DNA of 64,000 nucleotides from Globisporangium splendens. Lineage: Eukaryota > Oomycota > Peronosporomycetes > Pythiales > Pythiaceae. The notes beneath the pieces are model-generated. The model was not told the DNA's origin. It saw only the letters and a program-made list of their open reading frames with translations, and searched no databases. The stretch is from positions 62,001 through 126,000 of the forward strand of contig VFIW01000030.1 in NCBI GenBank assembly GCA_006386115.1. The letters are read 5' to 3'. Below, piece by piece: positions 44,215 to 55,768 of the stretch (its first letter is position 1; every line of letters begins with the position of its first letter). Position numbers and translations under genes: made by a program.

Positions 44215-45186
44215 ATGGCATCCCCTTCACCCAGCATCCTAGTCCTCGGTGCAGGCGAGCTCGGAATGAGTATCCTCCATGCTCTCGCCTCCCGAGTTGC
44301 AACCGATACGCACGTGACGGTCATGCTTCGCCCTGCCACGATCCAGTCATCGAGTCCCGAAAGGCAACGAGATGTGCAAAAGATTCGCGCTTTGAACATC
44401 TGCATCCTCGAATTCAATCTGAGCTCTTCGTCCGATGCGGACTTGGCAGCAGCCCTCCGTCCATTCCACATGGTGATCAGTTGCATGGGGTTTTCGGCTG
44501 GACCGGGAACGCAACTCAAGATCGTTCGAGCTGCACTCGCTGCGGGTATTCAAAAGTTTGTTCCATGGCAGTTTGGCGTCGACTACGATCAGATCGGCTA
44601 CAGCAGTGCACAAGATCTCTTTGACGAGCAGCTTCACGTGCGCGAGTTGCTACGAAACCAGTGCGCAAACGGCGTATTGCCAACTACTCAATGGAAGATC
44701 ATCTCCACTGGCATCTTTTGCAGCTTCTTGTTTGAACCGTGGTTTGGTATCGTCGAGCCCCGTGCCTCGGGTGAGATTGTCGTCCGAGCGCTTGGGTCGT
44801 GGGAAAACGCTGTGACCGTCACGACGGTCCAAGACATTGCGAGGCTGACCGCCGAAATCGTGCTGTCCACTGAAACTGAGTGGAATAGCGTAGCGTTTAT
44901 CGCCGGCGACACGGTCACGTACGCGAACTTGGCTGCACTTGTGCAAAAAGCAGCGTCCGCACTAGCTCGACCCGTCCAGACCGAAGTGTGGAATGCGTCG
45001 ATCCTCAAGACAAAGCTCGCGGAGGATCCAACAAACTCAATCAAGAAGTATCGAGTCGTGTTCTCGGAAGGCGTCGGCGTTTCGTGGGAGAAAGCGGAGA
45101 CTTGGAATGAAGTCAATGGAATCAAAGCCACCACTGTCGAAGAATGGCTTCAAGCGAACCCCAAAGTACTCACTTTTCGCCCATAG
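44215..45186 (+). CDS. NmrA-like / isoflavone-reductase-like NAD(P)-binding protein
   Basis: Intronless, 323 residues. The N-terminal dinucleotide fold begins SILVLGAGELGMSILHAL (glycine-rich loop GAGELG). HMVISCMGF follows, then IVRAALAAGIQKFVPWQFG, a hallmark of atypical short-chain dehydrogenases of the NmrA/isoflavone reductase type. Members act as reductases or as NADP redox sensors; the substrate is unknown. The C-terminal half (TVTTVQDIARLTAEIV, VTYANLAALVQKA) fits this family. The gene appears complete. Confidence 0.87.
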   Translation: MASPSPSILVLGAGELGMSILHALASRVATDTHVTVMLRPATIQSSSPERQRDVQKIRALNICILEFNLSSSSDADLAAALRPFHMVISCMGFSAGPGTQLKIVRAALAAGIQKFVPWQFGVDYDQIGYSSAQDLFDEQLHVRELLRNQCANGVLPTTQWKIISTGIFCSFLFEPWFGIVEPRASGEIVVRALGSWENAVTVTTVQDIARLTAEIVLSTETEWNSVAFIAGDTVTYANLAALVQKAASALARPVQTEVWNASILKTKLAEDPTNSIKKYRVVFSEGVGVSWEKAETWNEVNGIKATTVEEWLQANPKVLTFRP

Positions 45187-45264
45187 CCTGATGCATGTGC
45201 ATCTTACGTCTCTGGCAAATCAATAAACGAATTCCTTCCGACAATTGATGCTGAATTTTCTCAC

Positions 45265-46120
45265 ATGCCGAGCCACTCGCCTCAAAAGTCGTGCGCAGCT
45301 CGATCTAATGTATCAGACTTGAACGCGCATGCTGCCATTGTAAATCCTCAAAAAAATCAAATGAAGAGTTTGGGATCAGCTAGCAATCGCCACCGCAGGC
45401 TCAGCCTCGGCTTGCTTGAAGTCCCGCGTTTGTCTCTGAGCGATACGCAGCTAAATCGGTCTCAGCGCAGCAAAATAGCTGCTGGCGACCATCGCCAAGC
45501 TGGATGGTTCTGCTCTTGTTCATCTAGCGAGAGCATAAACTGGACGAATGCTTTTGCACAGGACCGTCCGAGCATGGGAGCGCATCCAGGTGGAGCTCAA
45601 TAGCCAGTGCACACTGGAGCGACTCGACGCATTCCACAGCCACTCGCACTCGACCAGGGTTGCTCGGACCATCCTGATCACGGTGGTGACGCCGATTCCA
45701 TGCCTCGTAGCCGTGATCGCAGCAGATGCGATTCCGCTCGAGACACTAGATAAAGGACTCGCACGCCACAGCAGCGGATTCTGGGTACGCGGGCTGTTCA
45801 CGACGATCATTTATTCCCACTCGCTTGTCAGTTTCTTCAATCTACACGTTCCTGGTCTGGACCTCACAATGCGGGAGCACCTCTTGATCACGCTTCCAGC
45901 CTCAATTGTCGCGGCTGCTGCGAGTATTGGCTTGGCGTGTGTGATTGGATTCCCGATGCCGTTCTCACTCGCAGTCTCTACTGTCCCATGGATCACAGGA
46001 GGCTGCATCGCTCTCCTGATACTTGACTTGGTGCACCCTAAAATTGACCTTGTCGCTGACATGACGCTCTCGCTTACGTTCATCCACAGAAGTCGCGGGA
46101 AGAGTGAATTCTCGCGGTGA
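45265..46120 (+). CDS. Oomycete-type multi-span membrane protein
   Basis: Exons 45265-45506 and 45562-46120 join at a split Trp codon (55-nt intron) to 266 residues. After a polar N-terminus come WERIQVELNSQCTLERLDAF and four hydrophobic segments starting near residues 118, 150, 182 and 212. The WERIQ-LNSQ-TLERL start followed by alternating membrane spans resembles a large family of polytopic proteins seen in oomycete genomes; its role is unknown. Members I recall are longer, so this copy may be truncated at its C-terminus. It converges with the PI4K gene. Confidence 0.6.
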
Positions 46121-46349
46121 ACACATAAATACTCGACGCAAATTCTCTTCACCTGGCGAGCCATTTATCTCAAAGCTGTGTGTAGCTCGATCAACATATT
46201 ACGCTTGGGCATGCCGAGTGTCTTTGTATTTCGTCAGCAGCTACTCTTGAACTGAGAGCTTCCAATTGGCAGGTTCCTGTTCACCACATTGGGATAAAAG
46301 CAATGTCATGCTGTGACACTTAACACCAGTACTGTCGTTTTGACGCACA

Positions 46350-49300
46350 CTACGGTGCGATGCCGTTGGTGAGCTGCTGGAACCAGTCGTACTGCTTCGT
46401 CCCGAGGTGATTGTAGCTCTTGTCAACGATTCTCGAAGCTGTCGTCGCGACATCCGAGAGCGTCCAACCAACACACAGTCGGCGCTCCAAGCGTCGGATA
46501 ATCTTTGCCCGCGACGTGCCCGTAAAGCACGGGAAGCTCGAGTCCTTCGAGGATAAATACACTAGCGACAGGATCTGCTTTGCCTCCAGATGCAATGCGA
46601 CAAGCCCTTGATGAACCAGTTGCTTGTAAAGATCAAACCCCTTTGATCCGGGGTATCCGATCACGTCAACCATATCGGTTGTCAACTTGAACGGCGCAGT
46701 CTCGAGGCTAAACGTGTTTCCAGGTGCAATCCCCAGCACGAAGCCAAAGTCGATGTGCACGATATGCCCTTCTGTGTCCAAGAGGATGTTTCCGTTGTGT
46801 CGATCTTTGATGAGGAACACGTACGAAAAGAGACTGTACGCGGCCATGCTCACGATGAAGTTCTGGCGTGCTTCCTGTACAGAAAAGAATGTACAATTGC
46901 AGCAGCAACAACAACATGGTCAGGTGATGCTTGATGACATGAGCACGCTATACAAATGCAAGTAAAAACAAATCTAACACGTACCTCCAGTTTAATGGGA
47001 TCGATTTGCCCCGTGGCAGGATTTCTTCCACATGCTTCTTGGAAAATCTGAAGGAACGGTCGATTTGCACCCGCCTTCTTTTTCAATGCGTCCAGTGACT
47101 GCGCGTCGGTAATCACTTCGAGTAGCCCGCAATCCTTGCCCGCGCACACAATGCTAGTTAACGCAACACCCAGCAATGATTAGCAATATCCCCGACATTT
47201 CAAACAAGCACTCATGTTGCACAAATATACCTGTAGTACCGCAGCCAAAGACCCAAATTGTGTTTCTGGAAAATCAACTGGCACAATTTCAGTCCTTGCA
47301 GCACAAACACTTCCTGCCGCATGTCATCAAAGCTCTTGGCAATCACAGGCAGCACCGACCAGCCGGGGTATTGCGCAAAGCGGCTCTGACAACGGATCCG
47401 TTCCTTCATTTGCTCAAATCGTTCGCCAAAATACCGGCACACCTTCACCTGCGATGACGATGACGACAACGACAGCGGTGGACCATTTGCTGCTGCTTTC
47501 GCTGCCATACTTGACCAGCGCGCGCGATCTGGAGCCGAGTTGGTCGGCTCGGCTGGGTCAACGCTGACTCCCACAACCTCTTCGGCGCTTTGTTGAGACG
47601 ACGCCGATCCGTTTGAGAACGAAGGTTTGAACAGTTGAAGCCCCTCTGGGTCTTCTGAGATTGACTCCCCATTGTGGTCTTCCTCCAGACTCGTCGGCAA
47701 TAAATCCGCAACATAGGTCTCGACAATGTTCGCGTCCAGGAAATTCAGGACGTCGAGAAGAGTGTTCCTCAGTCGAGCGGTATTATCGTCACCGGCTGGT
47801 TGAGAGTACACTTTGCAGCTGCCATTAGTGGATTGCCGCTGCTGCACGGCAGTTTGCGCGTGCGGGTTGATATTGAGACGGAAGCAGTCCCGCAAGGCAG
47901 CCTCACAGATGTCGGACTGGATCACTTCAAAGAACACCAGTGTAGGTGCGCGCGCCTTGGTGGAAAACACGGTCCCTTCGTCCGTCAACACGTTCACGAC
48001 GCGATGCAATGGTGATACCACAGGTACGAGCGGCAGGTACGACTCGGGACGAATAAACTGGTTGTGCTGCATGTCCATCAGCAAACCCGGGAGTCTCGTT
48101 TTTCGCTCTGATGGCACGGGCGTGCTCTCCTTCAAGTACGTCGTGAGATCAACGAGAAAACGAACCAACTGCATCACGTCGCTGAAGATATGAAGTGCCG
48201 GTGCGTTCGTGATGTTCACCTTCGTGTCCACCAGGTGGCCATAATCCAACGATTTGCGCGCAACGAGAGCGTTTTGCTGCTGCTCCAGGTTGCCTTGAAA
48301 TGGGTCCAGGAAATCGCGATTCTTGAATAATTGCTGGCGCACATCCGACGAACTCGCGACGATTTCTTCGTCACTTCTTGCCAGCAGCCAGCTGAAATAC
48401 GGCGAGTCGCGCATCGAAGCCACGTAAATCTCGCGGGTCACTTGAAAGAGCTTTGTAAACTGCGCCTCGAGTTCGTCCATCTGGTGTTCTGGCGCCAAGC
48501 CGAACAAAAGCTGGTGCAGCACACTGCGCTCTTCGCCAAAGCTGACCTGTGTCACGAAAAACAGCATGTAAATGATGAAATGGCCGCGCTCAAATGCGCC
48601 AGCAGTCATCACGTCCCAGTGCGCCGCAATGCATTCCCACGTGGCTTTCACAGCCAAGTGCACCGAGCGTCGCGCCGTCGCGGCAAGGAAGAATAAATAG
48701 TGCGTTTGCACACTCGGTGGCGCATCTGCGAGGTGGACAAAGCCCCACTGGAGAAACTGGGGCCAGTAGAAATCCATCGTCTCGACGCAATACTCAACGT
48801 TTTTCACCAGCTGTGCGAGCACGACCACAAACATGAACGGGTGCTGCCGGTACTTGAACATCGCCGACAGCAAGCTGAGTGGGCCGAGCTCCCACGCTTG
48901 GACGTGGGTCGCGAGATCGAGTTTGGGTTTCTGCGAAAAGAACTTCCACCGCACGAGCCGCGAGATGCCGCCAGCCTCGACGACTGCCGCATAGTAGGTC
49001 GCAAGTTCCGTGATGGACGTCAGCAGCTTCTGGCGAACGAGGCAGTCGACACATACGAGCGAAAGCTTCTTGGTGTGACTCTGCTTCCCGTTTGCTTTGG
49101 ACTTGGACGAGATGATGGCGTACTGGTTGCAGTGCAATCGACAGAACCGGTGGTTGCACGATGCGCACACCTTGGCCGATCGGAAGAGGCCGCCAATGCG
49201 CTTCTGACACCGAAGGCACTGGTTCCGCGATGGTGGACTCGAGCTCTTCGACCCACTGCTGTACACCATGTTCAATGACTGATCCGGGTGGAACCGCAAT

Positions 49301-50229
49301 GCCGAGTCGTTAGACAACCTGGAGGACTCGTCGTCTCGAACAGTGCTCTCTTCTTCTCGGATCTCAATCTGATTGAACGTGAACACGCCAGGCGCGCAGT
49401 GGTTGCTACCGCCGACACTGCTGCCTGCCGCTGCTGCGTCGCTCGCTGTGGAGCTGAACGCCGATTTCGTCAGCGACAGCAGTCCGAACGCGTCGTCCGC
49501 GTCCAGATCAGATGTCTGAACGCGCAGCAACGGCCGCGTCAATTGGCGTGGAAGGGGCGACGTTGGCGCGTCCGAGTCACTGGATATGGACGACGAGGCC
49601 GATGGCTGCCCCTGCACCCCGTATTCCGCGATAAACTGTGTCCACTTACTGAGTTCGCTTTCCGACTCGACCTCGCATAAATACGCAAACTATATGGACA
49701 CACGGCATAATCGTTTTCTAAGTGAGCCTCCCATACAACAACATGAGCAGCATTCCAATACGAGCGGCTACGCTACCCCATTCACGCGGTCCTCGATGTA
49801 AAACGTGCAGTCCGAGTCGAGTTTGAGGCCGTCGAACTCTATGTGCAAGCCGCGGTCGTCGCACTCTTCTTCGGGCTCCTGCTGCGGTGTCGCACTCTTC
49901 TCCGTTTCCTCCAGCGCTTCGAAATGCGACACCACCGTCGCCGCCAGCCACTTAGATTCGCTTCCTTCCTCCTCCTCATCTTCTGCGCCTGTGGCGATCG
50001 TAAACCACTCGATCGTGTGCGTCGCGCTGCTCAACGCGCAGAAATACCACTCGTCTTCGTTCAAAAGCGCCGCGCAGTCGCCGCCGCCGCGGGCGTCCAG
50101 GAGCGTGGCCGTGGTGGGACGGTTCGCGTCGCGCGCAAACGCGAGCTGCTGCTGTAGCTGATGCTTCTGGTCGCACGGTCGTTGCTGGCGGATGCGCACG
50201 AGACCTCGACAGACGTCCGTCGTCGTCAT
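46350..50229 (-). CDS. PI4KB: Phosphatidylinositol 4-kinase, type III beta class, with PH-like and zinc-finger N-terminus
   Basis: Exons 50229-49777, 49689-47231, 47153-46985 and 46874-46350 give 1,201 residues. It makes PI4P on Golgi and endosomal membranes. The kinase core is at the C-terminus: SIVCAGKDCGLLEV, catalytic loop KDRHNGNIL (about 1045) and HIDFGFVLG (about 1063). A helical PIK accessory region spans about 400-600. The N-terminus is unusual: residues about 95-175 resemble a PH domain split by intron 1 (FYIEDRVNG then FAYLCEVESESELSKWTQFI), followed at about 308-340 by a FYVE/RING-like zinc finger (CLRCQKRIGG, CASCNHRFCRLHC). The family in animals lacks both. The gene symbol denotes the class only. 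Confidence 0.9.
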
Positions 50230-50828
50230 GCGCGCGCGTCCTGTGCTTTAGCGATTACTGTAAATGGGGGCGCGTATATAGATGGATCCTTCGCCACCAC
50301 TTCGTTCTCTTTTTCCTTGTTGCCAAAGAGGTCCATTTGGCGTTGTGGGTGACGGGGTGTTCCCGTTCGTAAACAAGGTAGGTTAAGTGGTTCATGTACG
50401 AAAAGGACGAGAAATGATTCGTGCGACACTTGTTGGAAAACTGGTGTTTTGTATCAAGAGTGGTTGGTTTCCAACGTGTTTTGGTATTTTTGGTGGGATC
50501 AAGGAAATTGAAAACCACATGGAGAATGGGGATGGCCGTGTTCTCCAAACATCAACCTGCTCGACGAGATTGATGCACACGCAGGACATTCATTACCAGG
50601 GAAGACGGTGGGACTCGTGTGTGTAGGATGAAGGGGTCTTTGGCGGACGTCTCTGTGTTTTTGCGTGTATGTGCCTGTGCGTGTTGTCTCCAGGTGAGCG
50701 CTTCCTTTAAAGCGCATTCTTTTTCGTTACAGTTACGTCGTATATTTTCTCGAATGCATTGGCTTTCCGTCAGTGCAGTGCTGAGCTGGTGCCGACCACA
50801 CCAATCGAAGAAAGCGAAATCAAAAGGG
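50230..50828. other. Intergenic, 600 bp
   Basis: Promoter side of PI4K and 3' flank of the RS-protein gene. Nothing coding recognised. Confidence 0.5.
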
Positions 50829-51953
50829 TCAGCGGCGCTTCTTCTCACGCTTGTCCGCCTTGTGCGTGCTGCTGCGGGAGGAGCGGCTGCTCTTCTTGTC
50901 CTTGCGGTGCTTCTTAGACGATCGCTTCTTCTTGTCCTTGCTGCTTTTCTTTCGCGGCGATGGCGACTCGCTCGCGTCGCGTCGCTTCTTCTTTTTCCTT
51001 GGCTCCTCGTCAGTGTCGCTTGGCGAGTGATCGCGGTCGCGTTTGCGCTTCGTCGATCGCTCGGCGCTGCGTCCACGACTGCGACTGCGGCGGTCTGGGC
51101 TTGCGCTTCGATCGCGAGTCGACGTGCGACTGGAGCGGTGGCGACGACTGGGGCTCCGGCTACGGCTACGAGACGATGACCGCTTTCTTGCATCGCGGCG
51201 TACCCGCGGACTCGCACTTCGCGATCTACTTTCGCTGCGACTGCGTCTCGAAGCTCCCCGCGATTTCGTTCGGCGCGAGTGCCTTCGGTCATCGTCCGAC
51301 GATTCATCCTCTGATGGCGACAACGACACATTCGACTCCTCGTCACTAGAAGACGAATCCTGTTCGTGAATCACATGTGCATAGAAAAAACTATCATCAG
51401 TGACCCATGATTGAGAAGGAGCATATTTTCGTGAATGCGTACCGATAAATCCGACGAGTCCTCCTTGGTCTCGTTTTGCGTGTCCAGGTGGTTTCTGCAC
51501 TGGAACGAGAGGTGACCGACCATGCCGCAATGTTTGCAGCCGCCGCGCACATCATTCTACAATTTTGAGTCGGCATATATGCATCAGTCAGTCAACCATC
51601 CACACATTTGCATCAATCCACGCTAACCACAGTAATCGCCTTACCGATTTGTTCGACAGCTTGGCAAGCGCCATCAGCCCTTTCGCTTGCTCATACGACG
51701 TCTCTGCTACTTTCTTTTCTTCGCCCTGCTCGTCATGCGAACATACACACGCACACACAACCATTCACAATCAGTTCATGAGCTTATTCGCTCCCGCATT
51801 ACAGAGTAATAGGAGCATGGCGCGATGACGTACTTCTGCCGCGTAGGGGTCGTAGCCGATGGTGTTCTTCCAGATTCCCGTCATCTGCAGCGCCGCACTG
51901 CTGTGCATGCGGTTGTTGTGCGGCATGCGCACGCGTCCAGGCGCCGACGGCAT
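50829..51953 (-). CDS. Zinc-knuckle RS-rich protein, SREK1IP1-like
   Basis: Exons 51953-51834, 51728 (or 51725)-51645, 51556-51443 and 51359-50829 give about 282 residues. Exon 1 (MPSAPGRVRMPHNNRMHSS, GYDPYAAE) and exon 2 (ETSYEQAKGLMALAKL) are conserved-looking. Exon 3 codes a CCHC knuckle, VRGGCKHCGMVGHLSFQC, closely matching the splicing regulator SREK1IP1. Exon 4 is an Asp/Ser-rich segment then a long Arg-Ser and Lys-rich tail typical of nuclear splicing factors. Exon 2 has a GAGCAG tandem acceptor that could add or drop one Gln. Confidence 0.82.
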
Positions 51954-52297
51954 CTTTGCTGCTCTCTCGCTGCACAAAAAATGAAAATGAGCTGTCCCCA
52001 CTCCCCAATAACGCACTTAACGATTCTTACATACGCACCTATGGAAACCTTCTAAATGGAATATCCCGTGATAATCGAAGAGTGTGGAAACGACCTTTGT
52101 GATTGACAGAAATGCGCACTTACTCAATACTTTTAAATTAAATACCCTGTGGCAATCGACTCAAACTGCACAGTCACTCCGTTTCGCTTCAACTCCAAGA
52201 ATAGACACACACGAACACCTACGAAATGCGCCAAAATGCACTCCGCCGCGCACTAGCAGTAGGAAACTCGCTGTTTCTGTGCATCATCGTCTAAGTA
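51954..52297. other. Divergent intergenic region
   Basis: Between the RS-protein and coiled-coil gene starts. AT-rich, nothing specific seen. Confidence 0.5.
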
Positions 52298-54327
52298 ATG
52301 GAGAACGAGGCGCAGGACTACGAGGACGAGTACGAGGAGGATGAGCACACGGGTAACGCGGCGCACGAGGTGAGTGAAAGTTGGCGGTTGTGTCTCGCGA
52401 AACGAACGCTTGCAACTTTTGGTAAATGCTGCATTCTGCTGTTGTTTTTGCTGCAGGAGCCACTGAAAACTGAAAGGCTCGAGGAAAGTGTCCGCGGTGA
52501 TGCCTCTGAGCGCCGCGCCGATGCTCATGACGACCTGCGCGACCGAACACGAGATGGAGAAATAGATAATGAAGGTGCAGGCGACGCTGGAGTTCAAAAC
52601 CATTGCTGACAGACGGCGCGATCGCTGAGTAGTGCGACGCTTGCGGACGCAACAAGTTCCCAATCACCAGTGAAAACGATGCAGCAGTCAAGGGATGCGC
52701 TGCCGATTCGCAAGCGGAAGCTCGCGAGGGACCAGTAGCAGATCCAGTCGCTGAGGAGACAAGTGCAACAGTACAAGAAAGTGAACACAGAGCTGCATCG
52801 GCAACTGCAAGTGTTTTACAAGAACGAAACCATCGCTCAGGTTTGACAGCAGGCGTTAGTTTTCTGGATAGCGCATGCACAAGTGCGTTTGCTGATACGA
52901 TATGTTGTATGTGTGTGTGTGGGTGACAATGACAGCTCGAGAACAAGAACAAGGAGAAGCAACTTCAACCTGACCAGTTATTGCATGAGAATCGAATGTT
53001 GGCACACCAGCAGCGTCTGCTGCAAAAGCAAATCGAAGAGCTACAAGATGCCAAGGTTTGTTTATTAAGACTTTCATGGCATTTGTGTCTTCTTCTCAAG
53101 CGGTCGGTGTTCCTGATTGCGGTTGTGCTTGAGTAGGACAACTTTCCGCTGAAGAAATACGAGCTGCAAGAAGAGCTTCGTGTCTGCAAAGAGAGAATAC
53201 GACACTACAAAGAAAAGCAAAAGGAAATGGACGAGAAGTCGTTCAAGCTGCGTCAGCAGACCGTGGATTTCGGTTCGAAAAACAAGATGCTGATTGAGAA
53301 AATCAAGCATCTTGAGCAAAATACTGCACCACTCTCTCCGTCCGCTTCCTTCGCATCGACTTCCTGCTTGCCACAATCTTTTGCTGCTAATGGTACATTG
53401 CCATCACAAGACGTGGAAGCTATCATAGCGAGTCAAGAAGACGAGATTACGAGGTTGCAACAGCATGTGGCTTTGATGAAGAAAACGCAGCGATCGGACA
53501 AGTCCAAATATGAGAAGCAAATCAAGGCGAGTCAAGACGAGCTCGAGCAATCGCGCGCGCAGCTCGAAGCGCTCTACCAGCAGTTGTTTGTGAAGGAGAA
53601 AACGATTCGCAGCTTGTTCTTGCAGATGAAGAAATTGAAGCGCGCAGTGCAGGACTTAATGAACGCGCAGCAAACGAACCACCACATGCAGCAAATGATA
53701 TTTGGTCGCGAGCTGCGGTTTTCACATCATAGCCCCAACCATCACACTCAGCGTCAGCAGCACGGGGGCAGCAGCAGCAGCAATGGGCATCATTTGCATC
53801 CGTCATCGTCCACACAGAACCTTCCAGTAACCCGTCCCAAGAGAGCTGCTGTCGAGCGCATTCACGATACGTTGAAACAATTAGGATACGTCCCCACGTT
53901 CAAAACGACAGGAAATCCGGGCAAACTTGAGAAGTACGGTGATCATGCTGATGGTGGTACAACTGGGAAGCATGGAGGAGCGAATCATGGAGCTGGTAGG
54001 ATAGAAAACGACAGACAAGGTGAAGAAGATGATGACGGAGAAGAGTTGCCGCCAAACTGCATTCAAGGAAGACTCATTCCTTGCCCAACACCTTCCAGTG
54101 CCGACCGAAAAGCGCTTCGAGGCGGTGCACGCCCGCAGTTGCATGCGCCACCCTCATCCAGGAAAAGCGGCCCAGTGTCTGCAGAAGATGCAGTTTTTGA
54201 CGTTGAACTTTCGCCAAGCAGATCAACCGCTCATGGGTCGGAAGAGGAGAAGACTTTCGATGACGGGACTGTTTCTGATGAGTTTGGAATTCCAGCATTT
54301 GAAAGTGACGGTGACGATGCCCAATAA
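52298..54327 (+). CDS. Coiled-coil protein, lebercilin-like (ciliary?)
   Basis: Exons 52298-52369, 52457-52591, 52739-52840, 52936-53055 and 53137-54327 join in phase to 539 residues. An acidic start (EDEYEEDEHTG) leads to long heptad-rich helices: QIQSLRRQVQQYKKVNTEL, LLQKQIEELQDAK, KKYELQEELRVCKERIRHY, and later LYQQLFVKEKTIRSLFLQM. The arrangement recalls lebercilin (LCA5) and relatives at basal bodies, which suits a flagellate; the match is weak. The splice 52591/52739 is inferred because a TAG at 52736-52738 otherwise breaks the frame, and its AG is then the acceptor. After the TAA at 54325 the same frame stays open and acidic for 36 more codons. Confidence 0.6.
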
Positions 54328-55450
54328 GAAGACGAAGATGGAGAAGCATATGAGGAGCAAAGTTTGGTGGTCGATGAGGGTATTTTGCTCTCGGGGAGTG
54401 ATGACGAGGGTGAAAAACAAGGTGCGAGATGAACTGACGGATGTGCTTGAAACAACCCAGAGTTTGGTGGGCTTGTAATGACCGAGCATCGATCCAGCCG
54501 CATCGGTTGAAAGATCTCCCCGTGCAAATCTGTAGAGAAGCAGGTGATAAGACGGCACCCAAGTGGACTCGCAATGACCAGCATCGATCCAGCCCACGCA
54601 TTTTGTGGAGAAGCAAGTAAAAAGACGGCACTAACGTGGAAAATGAAACGGACGCCTAGTTGATCCAATCCCAGACAGATGCCAAAGTAAGCAGCTGTAC
54701 GAACGATACGAAGAAATCGTGGAAGAAAAGCTCAAGCTGTGGAGAAGATGAAACTACTGCTGTGCTCTTTACAGAAGCAATCTTTCAAAGTGGCGGGGAA
54801 ATCCGAAAAGTGCGGGAAAAGAATGACTCAGTTGGCGGGAATCATGCTTTTCAACCCAAATCTTTGTCTCACTGTCATGCATTAGCTGACAGCGCGCTGA
54901 AGCCGAAGACTGAAGAGATCATTCGAGAAAGTTCATCTCCAAGCACACACGACTTCGACTGCGACAACGCACCTCATGGATGGCAGGACACCAGCTGAAC
55001 GCGCCACTCTCTCCTGAGGCTCCACAGCAGCAGCAGACTCGCAGTATCTCTGCTCTCTCGAGCGCAAACGCTGCGGAGGTTGCGCGCATCAAGAAACTGC
55101 AACGGTATGATCATGTATCAAGTCCACGCATAAATGCATTTTGCTGCTCTGCTGTGAGCGATAGAATCCTGACAATCGCATCGAAATGGCTGATTGGATT
55201 TGTAGATTGCTCGATAGTCCCACGGACAAGCTGCTCTCGCCTGTATCTCGCACACTTCGAGCTCAGCGACGTGGCAGACCCAGTCGACGGTACGGTCCAC
55301 TGCTTTGGCTATGGGCTCATGCATCCATTCCTTGACAGAGCTCCGCGCAATTGGTACTATGCCTAACGTTGTTTGTGTTGTTGTACCGCACTGACCACAG
55401 ACTGTGCAAGTCGCTCGCTATCGCAATCGCCAAGCTGGACATCTGAAGCA
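54328..55450 (+). other. Coding-like fragments downstream of the coiled-coil gene (possible decayed or mis-assembled exons)
   Basis: Protein-like pieces occur in changing frames: an acidic 36-codon tail in frame with the upstream gene (54328-54435), QLYERYEEIVEEKLKL at about 54692-54739, MKLLLCSLQKQSFKVAGKSE in another frame from about 54748, LSPEAPQQQQTRSISALSS then EVARIKKLQR at about 54998-55105 before a GTATGA, and VQVARYRNRQAGHL ending at 55446. One missing base near 54740 would join the second and third pieces. Either these are further exons, or a gene 3' end broken by indels. Confidence 0.4.
54477..54645 (+). repeat. Imperfect tandem duplication, about 97-bp period
   Basis: The block ATGACC(G)AGCATCGATCCAGCC followed by GTRGAGAAGCARGT and AAGACGGCAC occurs twice, at 54477 and 54574. 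It falls inside the decayed coding region. Confidence 0.6.
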
Positions 55451-55768
55451 GCAGCCATGCAGCGCTTTCTATGTCTCTCTTCTGCAGCTCCGCGGCATTC
55501 GCATATGTGCCATTCTCATTCCGTGTTCCCACATGACCTCGCACCCTTTCGTCTGACACGCCATTCCGTAATTTATAACAAAAAATCCCTATATATAATG
55601 TATTTTATCATCCCACTCTTCTACATTCCCGTAATTTACCTTCAATGTCTGATCCGTAAACTACAAAATGCATATCTTCGGATCCGCTGTCGCGTAGTCT
55701 ACGCGTAACTTTCACCATTCTCTTCTTTCCTTGCCACTTCAAGCGCATTCATTGTCTGCATCACCACC

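Noticed and set aside
52736..52738. Nonsense codon in the lebercilin-like gene
   Set aside because: The AG serves as a splice acceptor; exons 2 and 3 then join in phase, so no break is needed.
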